Shown: piece after piece, positions 1-6,151 of the stretch
Layout of the letters: every line of letters begins with the position of its first letter
How positions within the stretch are numbered: the stretch's first letter is position 1
Assembly: GCA_964404765.1 (NCBI GenBank)
Contig: CAYOLL010000218.1
Coordinates: forward strand, 1-9,432
DNA length: 9,432 bases
From: CAYOLL01 sp964404765 [NCBI: uncultured Gemmatimonadota bacterium]
Lineage (GTDB): Bacteria; 4572-55
Reading direction: 5' to 3'
Made by a program: the position numbers and the translations under genes
Notes under the pieces: model-generated
Database searches by the model: none
The model's input: only the letters and a program-made list of their open reading frames with translations
Told to the model about the DNA's origin: nothing

Positions 1-1296
1 GGCCCGCCGGCCGACTTTACCGGCACGTTTGCCGCCGGCGCTTATGCCACGGCGAATCCGTATGCCAACAGCACCACCTACACCAAGACCTATACCAGCG
101 CCGGCGCAACGGGCATGAAAGTTCACTTTACCGCCTTCAACACCGAATCCGGTTATGACTTTGTGAAGATCAAAGATGCGACGGGCGCGGTCATCTACAG
201 CTATTCCGGCAACAAGGGCGCTTTCACCAGCGGCCCGGTCAACGGCGCTTCGATTACGGTAACGATGACCAGCGACGCCAGCGTGACGGGCACCGGTTTC
301 AGCATCGACGGTTACTACTACAACGGCGGCACGCCGCCGACCAACCAGGCCCCGACCGCGAAAGCAAATGGCCCGTATAGCGCGGCCACCGGCTCGGCCA
401 TCGCCTTCAGCAGCGCCGGTTCGACCGACGCGGACGGCACGATCGCTTCTTATAGCTGGAACTTCGGTGACGGCACGACGAGCGCGACGGCCAACCCGAG
501 CAAGTCCTACAGCGCCGCCGGTACTTACACGGTTACTTTGACGGTCACCGACAACGCCGGCGCGACCGGCACGAGCAGCGCGACGGCGACGATCACGACG
601 ACCCCGCCGCCCTCGAGCTACATCACCGCCGAAACCGAAGCGAACAACGCTTACACCACCGCCAACGGTCCTTGCGGTAACAATGTGAATGTGGCCGGTA
701 ACATCAGCACAACGACCGACGGCGATTTTTTCCACTTCACGCTGAATACGACCGGTACGATCACCATCAGCGTCACAATCGCCACAACCGGCAAGGATTT
801 GGACTGGAAGCTCTACAAATCGTCAGCCCCGACGACGGCCGTGAAGACCTCGGCCACGACCGGCAACCCGGAAACCGGCAGCTACAGCGCCACGACAACG
901 GGCAAGTATTATGTCAAAGTCTACGGCTACAGCGGCGCGATGAGCGCATACACCCTGAAAATCACCGGCAGCAACATGGCCATCGACGCCGACAACAGCG
1001 GCGAAGTGATCGCGGCCAAGAGCTTTAGCGTGATGAACGCCTACCCGAACCCGTTCACCAAGTCCACCACGATTGCCTACAGCTTACCGGCCGGTGGCAA
1101 TGTGAGTGTCAAGGTTTATAACACGGTCGGCCAGTTGGTCAAAACCCTGGTCAGCGAAGATCAAGCCGCCGGTCAGCACAACATCGTCTGGGACGGCCGC
1201 ACGGACAACGGCAACGAAGTCGCCGCCGGCGTCTACTTCTACCAGATCGTCAACGGTAAGAACCAGGACATGAAGCGCGTGACCATGAGCAAGTAA
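1..1296 (+). CDS. Secreted multidomain protein with CUB-like, PKD, PPC and type A sorting domains (5' partial)
   Basis: The frame is open from base 1, so the N terminus and any signal peptide or catalytic domain lie outside the window; the ATG at 115 is internal. The visible 431 residues hold, in order: a CUB-like beta domain (about 10-108, with the YDFVKIKD and late GFSIDGYYY patterns), a PKD domain (about 115-198, with WNFGDG and GTYTVTLTV), a pre-peptidase C-terminal (PPC) domain (about 205-323, with DGDFFHFTL and YYVKVYGYSG), and a C-terminal type A sorting/FlgD-like domain (about 335-431, with AYPNPFTKSTTIAY and AAGVYFYQI). In known families this array sits behind an S8, M4 or similar secreted hydrolase, and the tail directs export through the type IX system. 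I infer a surface or secreted protease-like protein, but the enzyme class cannot be seen. A terminator follows the stop. The last 98 codons closely match the end of the next gene. Confidence 0.85.
   Translation, partial: GPPADFTGTFAAGAYATANPYANSTTYTKTYTSAGATGMKVHFTAFNTESGYDFVKIKDATGAVIYSYSGNKGAFTSGPVNGASITVTMTSDASVTGTGFSIDGYYYNGGTPPTNQAPTAKANGPYSAATGSAIAFSSAGSTDADGTIASYSWNFGDGTTSATANPSKSYSAAGTYTVTLTVTDNAGATGTSSATATITTTPPPSSYITAETEANNAYTTANGPCGNNVNVAGNISTTTDGDFFHFTLNTTGTITISVTIATTGKDLDWKLYKSSAPTTAVKTSATTGNPETGSYSATTTGKYYVKVYGYSGAMSAYTLKITGSNMAIDADNSGEVIAAKSFSVMNAYPNPFTKSTTIAYSLPAGGNVSVKVYNTVGQLVKTLVSEDQAAGQHNIVWDGRTDNGNEVAAGVYFYQIVNGKNQDMKRVTMSK
1003..1296 (+). repeat. Sorting-domain direct repeat, copy 1
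   Basis: This 294-bp segment, including the stop codon, aligns without gaps to 3181-3474. I count about 28 base differences, and 88 of 97 encoded residues are identical. It encodes the C-terminal sorting domain. Similarity this high at DNA level suggests recent duplication or gene conversion between neighbouring secreted-protein genes. Confidence 0.9.
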
Positions 1297-1325
1297 GTCT
1301 GAAATAGTAAAAAGTCGCAAATTTA

Positions 1326-1361
1326 AAAAGCCCGCCGGATTTTCATCCGACGGGCTTTTTT
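1326..1361 (+). terminator. Rho-independent terminator
   Basis: A 13-bp stem (1328-1340 with 1345-1357, one C/A mismatch) closes a TTTC loop and is followed by a T run ending at 1361. It lies about 30 bases after the stop of the upstream gene. An A run on the left side means it could also work on the minus strand, but no minus-strand gene reads into it. Confidence 0.9.
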
Positions 1362-1399
1362 ACGTTGAAGCGGTTAAATATTTTGTAAACATTATTTTT

Positions 1400-1433
1400 T
1401 TGAATTCATAACTTGTTTATTTACAGCATCTTA
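1400..1433 (+). promoter_or_regulatory. Conserved upstream motif of a sigma-54 promoter, copy 1
   Basis: TTGAATT (1400-1406) is followed after 7 bases by TGTTTATTTACAGCATCTTA (1414-1433). The same pair occurs at 5732-5768, upstream of the first peptide promoter, with 18 of 20 matches in the second block and a 10-base spacer. Here it lies about 150 bases before the -12 element. It may be an activator or IHF-type site; the role is inferred only from conservation between two promoter regions. I see no gene in the rest of 1362-1560, which is AT-rich. Confidence 0.4.
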
Positions 1434-1560
1434 ATGCTAATTAATGCTTTATCTGTTTGAATTGGCTGTAAAGCTTATTTAACGTCATCAACGCCTGCAT
1501 TATTGTGCAAATAAAACGCTAACATGCCTAAAGTAAACATGATAGCATCTTTTTTAAAAA

Positions 1561-1577
1561 TTGGCACGGTTCTTGAT
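1561..1577 (+). promoter_or_regulatory. Probable sigma-54 (-24/-12) promoter of the M4 protease gene
   Basis: TTGGCACGGTTCTTGAT matches the sigma-54 consensus TGGCACG-N4-TTGC(A/T). The -24 GG is at 1563-1564, and the -12 element reads GA instead of GC at 1575-1576. The GG-to-G spacing is the required 12. Transcription would start near 1588. The -12 deviation makes it weaker on paper than the two peptide promoters. Confidence 0.7.
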
Positions 1578-1588
1578 ACTACAGCCTC

Positions 1589-1602
1589 GTCACCTAAGTG
1601 AC
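1589..1602 (+). promoter_or_regulatory. 5'-end mRNA hairpin of the M4 transcript
   Basis: GTCAC (1589-1593) pairs with GTGAC (1598-1602) across a CTAA loop. It begins at the predicted sigma-54 start site. The peptide transcripts carry a hairpin with a similar GAC/GTC arm in the same place, so it may be a shared 5' stabilising or regulatory element. The role is inferred. Confidence 0.45.
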
Positions 1603-1656
1603 CTGAAAAGAAAATATCAAATAACTTTTATAAAAACCGACCAAAAGGAGAAAGAA

Positions 1657-3474
1657 ATGAAAAAGTTCTTAGCCATGTTAAGCCTGGGCGCTGGTTTGAT
1701 CGCCGGCCAAGTGAATGCGGCCAACGCGCCGATCGAAAACTTGTTGAATGCTTCCAAGGGCGCTTCACAAGCCTACGTAGACGCCAAAACAGGTACGACC
1801 TTACTGGTTGGTCGGTTTGGCCAGAGCAAAATGTTGACGGCGGATGCCGCTGCACAGCAGTTTGTCAACAACAACCGCAAGGCCCTGGGCCTGGCTTCAA
1901 ATCAAAATACGACCGTAACGCATTTTTACAATGTCGGCGATGAAAAAGTAATTCACCTGAGCCAAAGCGTCAACGACGTACCGGTCTTCGGCGGCGACCT
2001 GGCCGTGACCGTCAACAGCAACAACGAAGTGACTGCAGTCAGCGGTCAAATCAAAACTTTAAACCTGAATACGCGCCCAACGATCCAGGCCAAGAACGCG
2101 ATTCAAACTGCGATAACCGAATTCGCCAGCCCGCTAAGCGAAGCGCTGGCAGCGAAATTAGTCATTTACGACAACACGTTGACCTGGCACGTGGTTGCCA
2201 AAACCCACGAGCCGGTCGAGTCCCACATGAACTATTTCGTCAACGCCAAAACCGGCGAAATCGTCAGCCAATTCGACAACATCCAGACCGCCCGCAACCG
2301 CAAGACCTATACTGCGGCCAACAAGCCGCGTATCCCCGGCACACTGGTCCTGCAAGAGACGAGCGGCAGCACGACCGACGCGGTCATCAACACGATCCAC
2401 AGCCACACCGGCACGGTCTATGATTACTACAAAAACCGCCACAACCGTGACAGCTATAACAACGCCGGCGCGACGCTGATCTCGACCGGTCACTACAACC
2501 GCAACTACGTAAACGCTTACTGGAACGGTTCGCAGATGGTCTACGGTGACGGCGACGGCGTACAATCCGGCCCGCTCTGCGTATTGGATGTGGTTGGTCA
2601 CGAATTGACCCACGCGGTCACCGAGCGCACCGCCGGTCTGATCTACCAGAATCAATCGGGCGCTTTGAACGAAGCCATGAGCGACATCTTCGGTAGCTTT
2701 ATCGAAAAGTATAAAGACGACGTGCAAGGCACCAATCAGTTTGACTGGTTGATCGGCGAAGATTGCTGGACACCGAAAACCGCCGGCGACGCCTTACGCT
2801 ACATGGACAACCCGGCCCGCGGTCAGCAACCGGACAAAATGAGCAGCCCGTATTACTACACCGGCACGGGCGACAACGGCGGCGTGCACTACAACAGCGG
2901 CGTTCCGAACCACGCCGCCTACCGCATGGTTGCCATTCACGGCATGAGCTTCGTAGACGCCGAGAAGATTCACTACCGCGCTTTGACGAACTACCTGACT
3001 TCCAGCTCCAACTTTGTGGCCGCCCGTTTAGCCTTAACGCAAGCCGCGACCGACCTGTTCGGCGCCGCCAGCAGCCAGGTAAGCGCGGTCAAAGCCGCCT
3101 ACGACTATGCCGAAGTATATGCCCCGGCAGCGGTTGCCAAAACCGGCAGCGCCGAGACCATGAGCCAGGGTGATGCGAACGAAGTGATTGCGGCCAAGAG
3201 CTTTAGCGTCATGAACGCCTATCCGAGCCCGTTCACCAAGTCCACCACGATTGCCTACACCTTACCGGCCGGTGGCAATGTAAGCGTCAAGGTCTATAAC
3301 ACGATTGGCCAGTTGGTCAAAACGCTGGTTAACGAAAACCAAGCCGCCGGTCAACACAACATTGTTTGGGACGGCAGCAGCGACAATGGCAACGAAGTTT
3401 CCGCCGGTGTCTACTTCTACCAGATCATCAACGGTAAGAACCAGGACATGAAGCGCGTAACGATGAGCAAGTAA
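1657..3474 (+). CDS. Secreted M4 (thermolysin-like) zinc metalloprotease with type A sorting domain
   Basis: This is a complete 605-residue protein. I chose the ATG at 1657 because AAGGAG lies just upstream (1645-1650) and it opens a clean signal peptide (KK, hydrophobic core, probable cut after VNA at residue 21). An in-frame TTG at 1561 lies inside the promoter. An FTP/PepSY-type propeptide covers about residues 25-220. The catalytic domain has HELTH at 315-319 (two zinc ligands and the general base E316), the third ligand E339 in NEAMSD with D343, and the active-site histidine H411 in GGVHYNSG, as in thermolysin. The last 97 residues are the type A sorting domain, implying outer-membrane export and release or anchoring. 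M4 enzymes cut proteins before hydrophobic residues; the propeptide acts as chaperone and inhibitor. All key residues are present, so it should be active. It appears to be a single-gene unit between a sigma-54 promoter and a terminator. Confidence 0.95.
   Translation: MKKFLAMLSLGAGLIAGQVNAANAPIENLLNASKGASQAYVDAKTGTTLLVGRFGQSKMLTADAAAQQFVNNNRKALGLASNQNTTVTHFYNVGDEKVIHLSQSVNDVPVFGGDLAVTVNSNNEVTAVSGQIKTLNLNTRPTIQAKNAIQTAITEFASPLSEALAAKLVIYDNTLTWHVVAKTHEPVESHMNYFVNAKTGEIVSQFDNIQTARNRKTYTAANKPRIPGTLVLQETSGSTTDAVINTIHSHTGTVYDYYKNRHNRDSYNNAGATLISTGHYNRNYVNAYWNGSQMVYGDGDGVQSGPLCVLDVVGHELTHAVTERTAGLIYQNQSGALNEAMSDIFGSFIEKYKDDVQGTNQFDWLIGEDCWTPKTAGDALRYMDNPARGQQPDKMSSPYYYTGTGDNGGVHYNSGVPNHAAYRMVAIHGMSFVDAEKIHYRALTNYLTSSSNFVAARLALTQAATDLFGAASSQVSAVKAAYDYAEVYAPAAVAKTGSAETMSQGDANEVIAAKSFSVMNAYPSPFTKSTTIAYTLPAGGNVSVKVYNTIGQLVKTLVNENQAAGQHNIVWDGSSDNGNEVSAGVYFYQIINGKNQDMKRVTMSK
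3181..3474 (+). repeat. Sorting-domain direct repeat, copy 2
   Basis: This copy matches 1003-1296 over 294 bp without gaps. Changes include YPNPF to YPSPF and a few V/I and S/T exchanges. Many differences are at third codon positions, so both copies are under protein-level constraint. Confidence 0.9.
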
Positions 3475-3497
3475 GCGACATCTTTCATAGCAATATT

Positions 3498-3535
3498 AAA
3501 AACCCGCCTGTTTCGGAAGAGACTGGCGGGTTTTT
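3498..3535 (+). terminator. Rho-independent terminator of the M4 gene
   Basis: The AAAAACCCGCC arm (3498-3508) pairs with GGCGGGTTTTT (3525-3535). The interior (GTTTC with GAGAC around a GGAA loop) extends the stem past one mismatch. The arm ends in five Ts. It lies 24 bases after the stop codon. Confidence 0.9.
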
Positions 3536-3690
3536 GCGTTTCTAAGCGTTTTAAGCCGTTTTAAGGCGCAGGGGGGTAGATTTCCTAGCCTCGCTGCCAG
3601 ATCGTCGAATCTTGCCAATGTACGGCCTGCAAAATCACGAAAACAAGAGATTGTGGGAAATTTTGATGCTCAACGATTTACTTTGGGTTT

Positions 3691-3824
3691 CGTGAGACCT
3701 TTTGTGGGAAATTGGGATGGGTTTTGGACACAAAAAACGACGAATGTCCTTGTTGTCATTGTTTTAAGTACGTTTTAATATGTTTTAGAGCACATCCGAT
3801 GCTTGCTACGACTGCGTTTGCGGA
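3691..3824 (+). repeat. Large imperfect direct repeat in the origin, copy 1
   Basis: This segment matches 3852-3985 at a constant offset of 161 bases with no net insertion. Shared blocks include TTTTGTGGGAAATTGGGATG, an A-rich ACGACGAA block, TTGTTTTAA units and CACATCCGAYGCTTGCTACG. The short open frames across it are not coding. Confidence 0.8.
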
Positions 3825-3851
3825 ATCACACAGCGACGTTTCGGGGGTTGA

Positions 3852-3985
3852 AGTGAGAGGTTTTGTGGGAAATTGGGATGGGTTTTGGGCAAAAAAAACG
3901 ACGAACGCCCCCTGTTGTCGTTGTTTTAATATGTTTTAATATGTTTTCGGACACATCCGACGCTTGCTACGACTGGATTTGCGAA
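3852..3985 (+). repeat. Large imperfect direct repeat in the origin, copy 2
   Basis: This is the second copy of the 134-bp unit. It ends six bases before the tandem iteron array. It contains two adjacent TTTTAATATG-like units and the small inverted repeat CGGA/TCCG near 3948-3959. Confidence 0.8.
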
Positions 3986-3991
3986 GATTAA

Positions 3992-4087
3992 GAACGAGAG
4001 ATTGTGGGAACTCGAACGAGAGATTGTGGGAACTCGAACGAGAGATTGTGGGAACTCGAACGAGAGATTGTGGGAACTCGAACGAGA
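3992..4087 (+). repeat. Tandem iteron array, four exact 22-bp copies plus an 8-bp partial copy
   Basis: Copies lie at 3992-4013, 4014-4035, 4036-4057 and 4058-4079. Each begins GAACGAGAGATTGTGGG and ends AACTC, and a partial GAACGAGA follows at 4080-4087. A 22-bp unit is two helical turns, the usual spacing for Rep monomers bound on one DNA face. The exact identity implies recent amplification or strong homogenisation. Confidence 0.92.
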
Positions 4088-4107
4088 TGTGTTGACACGC
4101 TCTCGTT
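4081..4107 (+). promoter_or_regulatory. Inverted half-iteron operator over the rep promoter
   Basis: AACGAGA (4081-4087) and TCTCGTT (4101-4107) form a perfect inverted repeat made from the start of the iteron. It brackets the -35 box. In Rep_3 plasmids such as F and R6K, Rep dimers bind inverted half-iterons at the rep promoter to repress their own gene, while monomers bind the direct iterons. The same autoregulation is inferred here. Confidence 0.75.
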
Positions 4108-4120
4108 GTCCGGCTATATT
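4092..4120 (+). promoter_or_regulatory. Sigma-70 promoter of the rep gene
   Basis: TTGACA (4092-4097) and TATATT (4115-4120) are separated by exactly 17 bases. The -35 box sits inside the inverted half-iteron operator. The transcript would start near 4127 and leave a leader of about 45 bases. Confidence 0.85.
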
Positions 4121-4171
4121 GAAATCTTTAGAATTCTCAACATAAAGAAATTCAATAAAAAGGAGATGAAA

Positions 4172-5545
4172 ATGTCTAAATCGGTTGATTTAAGTGTCGA
4201 TTATAAAGTGACGGAATCGAATACCCTGATTGAAGCGCACTATCGGCTCAGTCTGATGGAACAGAAGTTTATTTTGATTATGGCGTCACTTGTCGAGCCG
4301 GAAGATGAAAATTTCAAATTTTACGATGTCAAAATCAATGATTTGCTTGATATTCTGAAGGTCGACGATGATAAAAAGTGGGGCACGATTTATGACCGGG
4401 TCCACGATTTATTTAAAAATCTGAGTAAAAAGCCATTGGTCATCTTCGAAGAAAAACAATACGTCAGTATCAACTGGATTTCGTCGTTAATCGTATATAC
4501 CGATAAATCACCCAAAAAAGGAATTGTATCTTTTGAATTTTCGGAAAGGTTAAAGCCCTATCTGTTGCAATTAAAGCGGGAATTTGCCTCCTATCGACTC
4601 AAAAATGTGATGAACTTGAAAAGTACGCATGCTATCCGGATTTATCGGCTTTTGAAACAGTATGAGAATATCGGCAAGCGGCGCATCGATTACCTGGAAT
4701 TAAAGAAAATTCTGGGAATTGAGGACAAGTATAAAATCTTTTGGGATTTTAAAAAATGGGTCCTGGAACCGGCGCAAAGGGAGATCGAAACAACGGATAT
4801 TCGGTTTGATTACGAGGCGATTCGGAAAGGCCGAAGTGTCGTGGCGATTGAGTTCCGGATATTTCCAATGACGGAGATTAAGCCGTTGCTTGAAGTGGTG
4901 ACGGAGCCAACGACGGTTGAGCCGGAAGTAATTACCCTGCTGATCAGCAAGGGCAAGCTATCGCCTAAAGAGGCCGGGGAAATTTGGGAGAAGAAATTTG
5001 ATTTTGTAGATCCAGAAAGCCGTAAGTATATCAACGAAGCCGAATTGTCGTTTGAGCAGTATTTGCGGGAAAAACTGTTTCTGGTGGAGAAAGAAACCGC
5101 TGCCGGAAAGATTAATAACATCCAGGGGTTTACCTACAACGCTATTTTGAAGAACTACACCTCAAGCGCGTTTGCGGAAGAGGAAGCGCGGCGCGAAAAG
5201 CAGAAAAAGAAGGATGCGTTGAACCAACTCAAGCGGGAAACGGAGCGGCTGACCTGTGAGCGGGACGAAGCGGTCGGAGCGCTCACGGCCAAGATACTGG
5301 TCAGCGAGGAAGATTTGCTGGAAACGGTCATCGGCGAGCTGCTGGCGGATAAGGAAAGCGGCCTGGGCACATTTTACAAAGTGGGCAAAACGCCGACGGA
5401 GAACTACCAAAACCCGCTGATCCGCGGCATTATCGACAACCGGGTTCGCGTAAAGTTTGCGGATCAATTTAACGAAATCGAGAAAACATTTGCGGTTGAA
5501 ACGGCCCGGCTTGAAAAACAGCGCGAGAAGCTGAAAAAGAAATAG
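4172..5545 (+). CDS. Rep_3-family (RepB/RepE-type) replication initiator
   Basis: This is a 457-residue initiator. AGGAG at 4161-4165 gives good spacing to the ATG at 4172; the ATG at 4166 abuts it and upstream in-frame codons lie in the iterons. Residues about 10-230 fit the paired winged-helix fold of iteron-binding initiators: an N-terminal NTLIEAHYRLSLMEQKFILI block, and a second domain with the characteristic MNLKSTHAIRIYRLLKQY, ELKKILGI and FDYEAIRKGRSVVAIEF segments. The C-terminal half (about 235-457) is a charged helical extension with likely coiled coils near 334-365 and 430-457, longer than in the small classic Rep proteins. It should bind the iterons upstream, open the origin, recruit helicase, and repress its own promoter. 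No partition, toxin-antitoxin or mobilisation gene is visible nearby. Residues 409-428 match the C terminus of the partial gene at the right edge. Confidence 0.9.
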   Translation: MSKSVDLSVDYKVTESNTLIEAHYRLSLMEQKFILIMASLVEPEDENFKFYDVKINDLLDILKVDDDKKWGTIYDRVHDLFKNLSKKPLVIFEEKQYVSINWISSLIVYTDKSPKKGIVSFEFSERLKPYLLQLKREFASYRLKNVMNLKSTHAIRIYRLLKQYENIGKRRIDYLELKKILGIEDKYKIFWDFKKWVLEPAQREIETTDIRFDYEAIRKGRSVVAIEFRIFPMTEIKPLLEVVTEPTTVEPEVITLLISKGKLSPKEAGEIWEKKFDFVDPESRKYINEAELSFEQYLREKLFLVEKETAAGKINNIQGFTYNAILKNYTSSAFAEEEARREKQKKKDALNQLKRETERLTCERDEAVGALTAKILVSEEDLLETVIGELLADKESGLGTFYKVGKTPTENYQNPLIRGIIDNRVRVKFADQFNEIEKTFAVETARLEKQREKLKKK

Positions 5546-5557
5546 CAAACATTGGAA

Positions 5558-5607
5558 TAGCAAACTTCAGTTTGCAAGTCATTGCGCCGGCAAACTGAAG
5601 TTTGCTA
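5558..5607. repeat. 50-bp double-palindrome (REP/BIME-like) element, copy 1
   Basis: TAGCAAACTTCAGTTTGC (5558-5575) and its exact reverse complement (5590-5607) flank a 14-base centre. Each arm is itself a palindrome (GCAAACT-TC-AGTTTGC), so it can fold as one long or two short hairpins. It begins 13 bases after the rep stop and lacks a T run, so a repeat-element reading fits better than a simple terminator. A second 50-bp TAGC...GCTA element lies at 9210-9259. Confidence 0.8.
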
Positions 5608-5631
5608 CTCCGGTGGCTCCGGTGGCTTCAG

Positions 5632-5706
5632 GTGAACCATGATTCACCTTTAGCGCATGTTTTGTGTGCCCGGACACATGTTGTGAACTCTGGCTCATGT
5701 TGTGAA
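5632..5706 (+). promoter_or_regulatory. Putative enhancer (activator) sites for the first peptide promoter
   Basis: A palindrome GTGAA-N6-TTCAC spans 5632-5647. It is followed by TTGTGT at 5662 and TTGTGA at 5681 and 5700, spaced 19 bases apart. The last two lie in identical CATGTTGTGAA blocks. The same palindrome with the same spacer, plus TTGTGA repeats about 20 bases apart, occurs at 8430-8476 before the second peptide promoter. They lie roughly 120-190 bases upstream of the predicted start, where sigma-54 activators usually bind. The assignment is inferred. Confidence 0.5.
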
Positions 5707-5731
5707 AATAGACGCTCGCCGTCATCTTGAG

Positions 5732-5768
5732 TTGAATTGACTGTAACATGTTTATTTAAAGCATATTA
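5732..5768 (+). promoter_or_regulatory. Conserved upstream motif of a sigma-54 promoter, copy 2
   Basis: TTGAATT (5732-5738) and TGTTTATTTAAAGCATATTA (5749-5768) repeat the pair seen before the M4 promoter at 1400-1433. Here the block ends about 28 bases before the -24 element, so its distance to the promoter is not conserved. Confidence 0.4.
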
Positions 5769-5795
5769 GCTGTTATTTTACGGTTGTTTTAATTT

Positions 5796-5812
5796 TTGGC
5801 ACGCTGCTTGCT
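5796..5812 (+). promoter_or_regulatory. Sigma-54 promoter of the first peptide gene
   Basis: TTGGCACGCTGCTTGCT is a full match to the sigma-54 consensus, with -24 GG at 5798-5799 and -12 GC at 5810-5811. Transcription would start near 5823. The following TTTATTAAAAA is shared with the promoter at 8608. Confidence 0.93.
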
Positions 5813-5829
5813 TTATTAAAAAATGTAAT

Positions 5830-5848
5830 CGTTGACAAGTGATCAACG
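5830..5848 (+). promoter_or_regulatory. 5'-leader hairpin of the first peptide mRNA
   Basis: CGTTGA (5830-5835) pairs with TCAACG (5843-5848) over a 7-base loop, within about ten bases of the predicted mRNA start. It is followed by CCAACCAAAACGAA and a strong AAGGAG. The block from GTAATCGTTGAC to the start codon recurs twice near 8640-8860 with the stem kept by a G-U pair. Confidence 0.6.
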
Positions 5849-5880
5849 GCCAACCAAAACGAAAAATAAGGAGAATGCAA

Positions 5881-6024
5881 ATGCTGTTCAAGAAGTTAAC
5901 CCGTAACGCAATCGTGAGCAATACCAACGACAGCAAATTGGTCAAGTTGACCAATGACCAAATGAAGTCAGTTAAAGGTGGCGGAAACATCATAGGAAAC
6001 ATAGGAAACAATTATACCTGCTAA
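5881..6024 (+). CDS. Double-glycine-leader secreted peptide 1
   Basis: This is a 47-residue peptide precursor. AAGGAG (5868-5873) is 7 bases from the ATG at 5881; the in-frame ATG at 5875 is too close. The leader ends LTNDQMKSVKGG (residues 23-34), matching the bacteriocin-type consensus L(S/T)xxExxx(I/V)xGG except for Q at -8. Such leaders are bound and cut after GG by C39-peptidase ABC exporters. The core is 13 residues, GNIIGNIGNNYTC, with a single terminal Cys. The leader is longer than in the sister peptides: LFKKLTRNAI at the N terminus looks like a second leader start, as if an insertion of about 18 residues separates it from LVKLTNDQMK. It has its own sigma-54 promoter and terminator. 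The function of the mature peptide is unknown; bacteriocin, signal or modified natural product are all possible. Confidence 0.8.
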   Translation: MLFKKLTRNAIVSNTNDSKLVKLTNDQMKSVKGGGNIIGNIGNNYTC

Positions 6025-6057
6025 GTTAATATGCTTATACCTGCTAAGTTAATATGC
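6012..6057 (+). repeat. 23-bp exact tandem duplication across the peptide stop codon
   Basis: The unit TTATACCTGCTAAGTTAA plus TATGC occurs at 6012-6034 and again at 6035-6057. The first copy encodes the last residues (YTC) and the stop; the second is untranslated. It looks like a recent slippage event. Confidence 0.95.
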
Positions 6058-6076
6058 TTAAAAATCATTCGTAATC

Positions 6077-6114
6077 GCAAAAGAACGATGGAAATCCATC
6101 GTTCTTTTGCTTTA
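6077..6114 (+). terminator. Strong hairpin terminator after peptide 1
   Basis: A perfect 16-bp stem pairs 6077-6092 with 6095-6110 around a tight loop. The right arm contains CTTTT and is followed by TTTA. The TPR gene starts 41 bases later without a visible promoter, so it may depend on read-through. Confidence 0.85.
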
Positions 6115-6151
6115 TACCCCAAAAAGCAACATGTAAATCACAGGATAAGTC

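Larger units (their letters stand above)
3643..4087 (+). other. Putative iteron-type replication origin
   Basis: This gene-free stretch is dense in repeats and leads into a Rep_3 initiator gene. The core TTGTGGGAA occurs at 3651, 3702 and 3863, and four times in tandem from 3992. Runs of TTTTAATATG-like units (about 3770-3787 and 3926-3947) could serve as an AT-rich unwinding element. The core resembles the complement of a DnaA box (TGTGGATAA) but differs at two positions, so I read it as a Rep-binding iteron. In known iteron plasmids the origin lies directly beside the rep gene, as here. Whether it is active on a plasmid or is a chromosomal relic cannot be told. The preceding 3541-3642 holds nothing I recognise. 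Confidence 0.65.

Noticed and set aside
1561-1656. In-frame TTG extension of the M4 protease adding 32 residues
   Set aside because: It lies inside the sigma-54 promoter and leader, has no ribosome binding site, and would bury the signal peptide.
2158-2727. 189-codon minus-strand frame inside the M4 gene
   Set aside because: It is opposite a clearly coding catalytic domain and its Val/Asp-rich translation is typical of an antisense shadow of GC-rich sequence.
3712-3939. 75-codon open frame on the plus strand in the origin region
   Set aside because: It runs through the repeated origin units, has no ribosome binding site, and its apparent internal protein repeat only mirrors the DNA repeat.
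3992-4087. CRISPR array
   Set aside because: The 22-bp repeats are directly contiguous with no spacers, and a Rep_3 gene follows; these are iterons.
4004-4171. N-terminal extension of the Rep protein through the iterons
   Set aside because: The frame is open only because 22-bp repeats avoid stops there; the promoter and ribosome binding site place the start at 4172.
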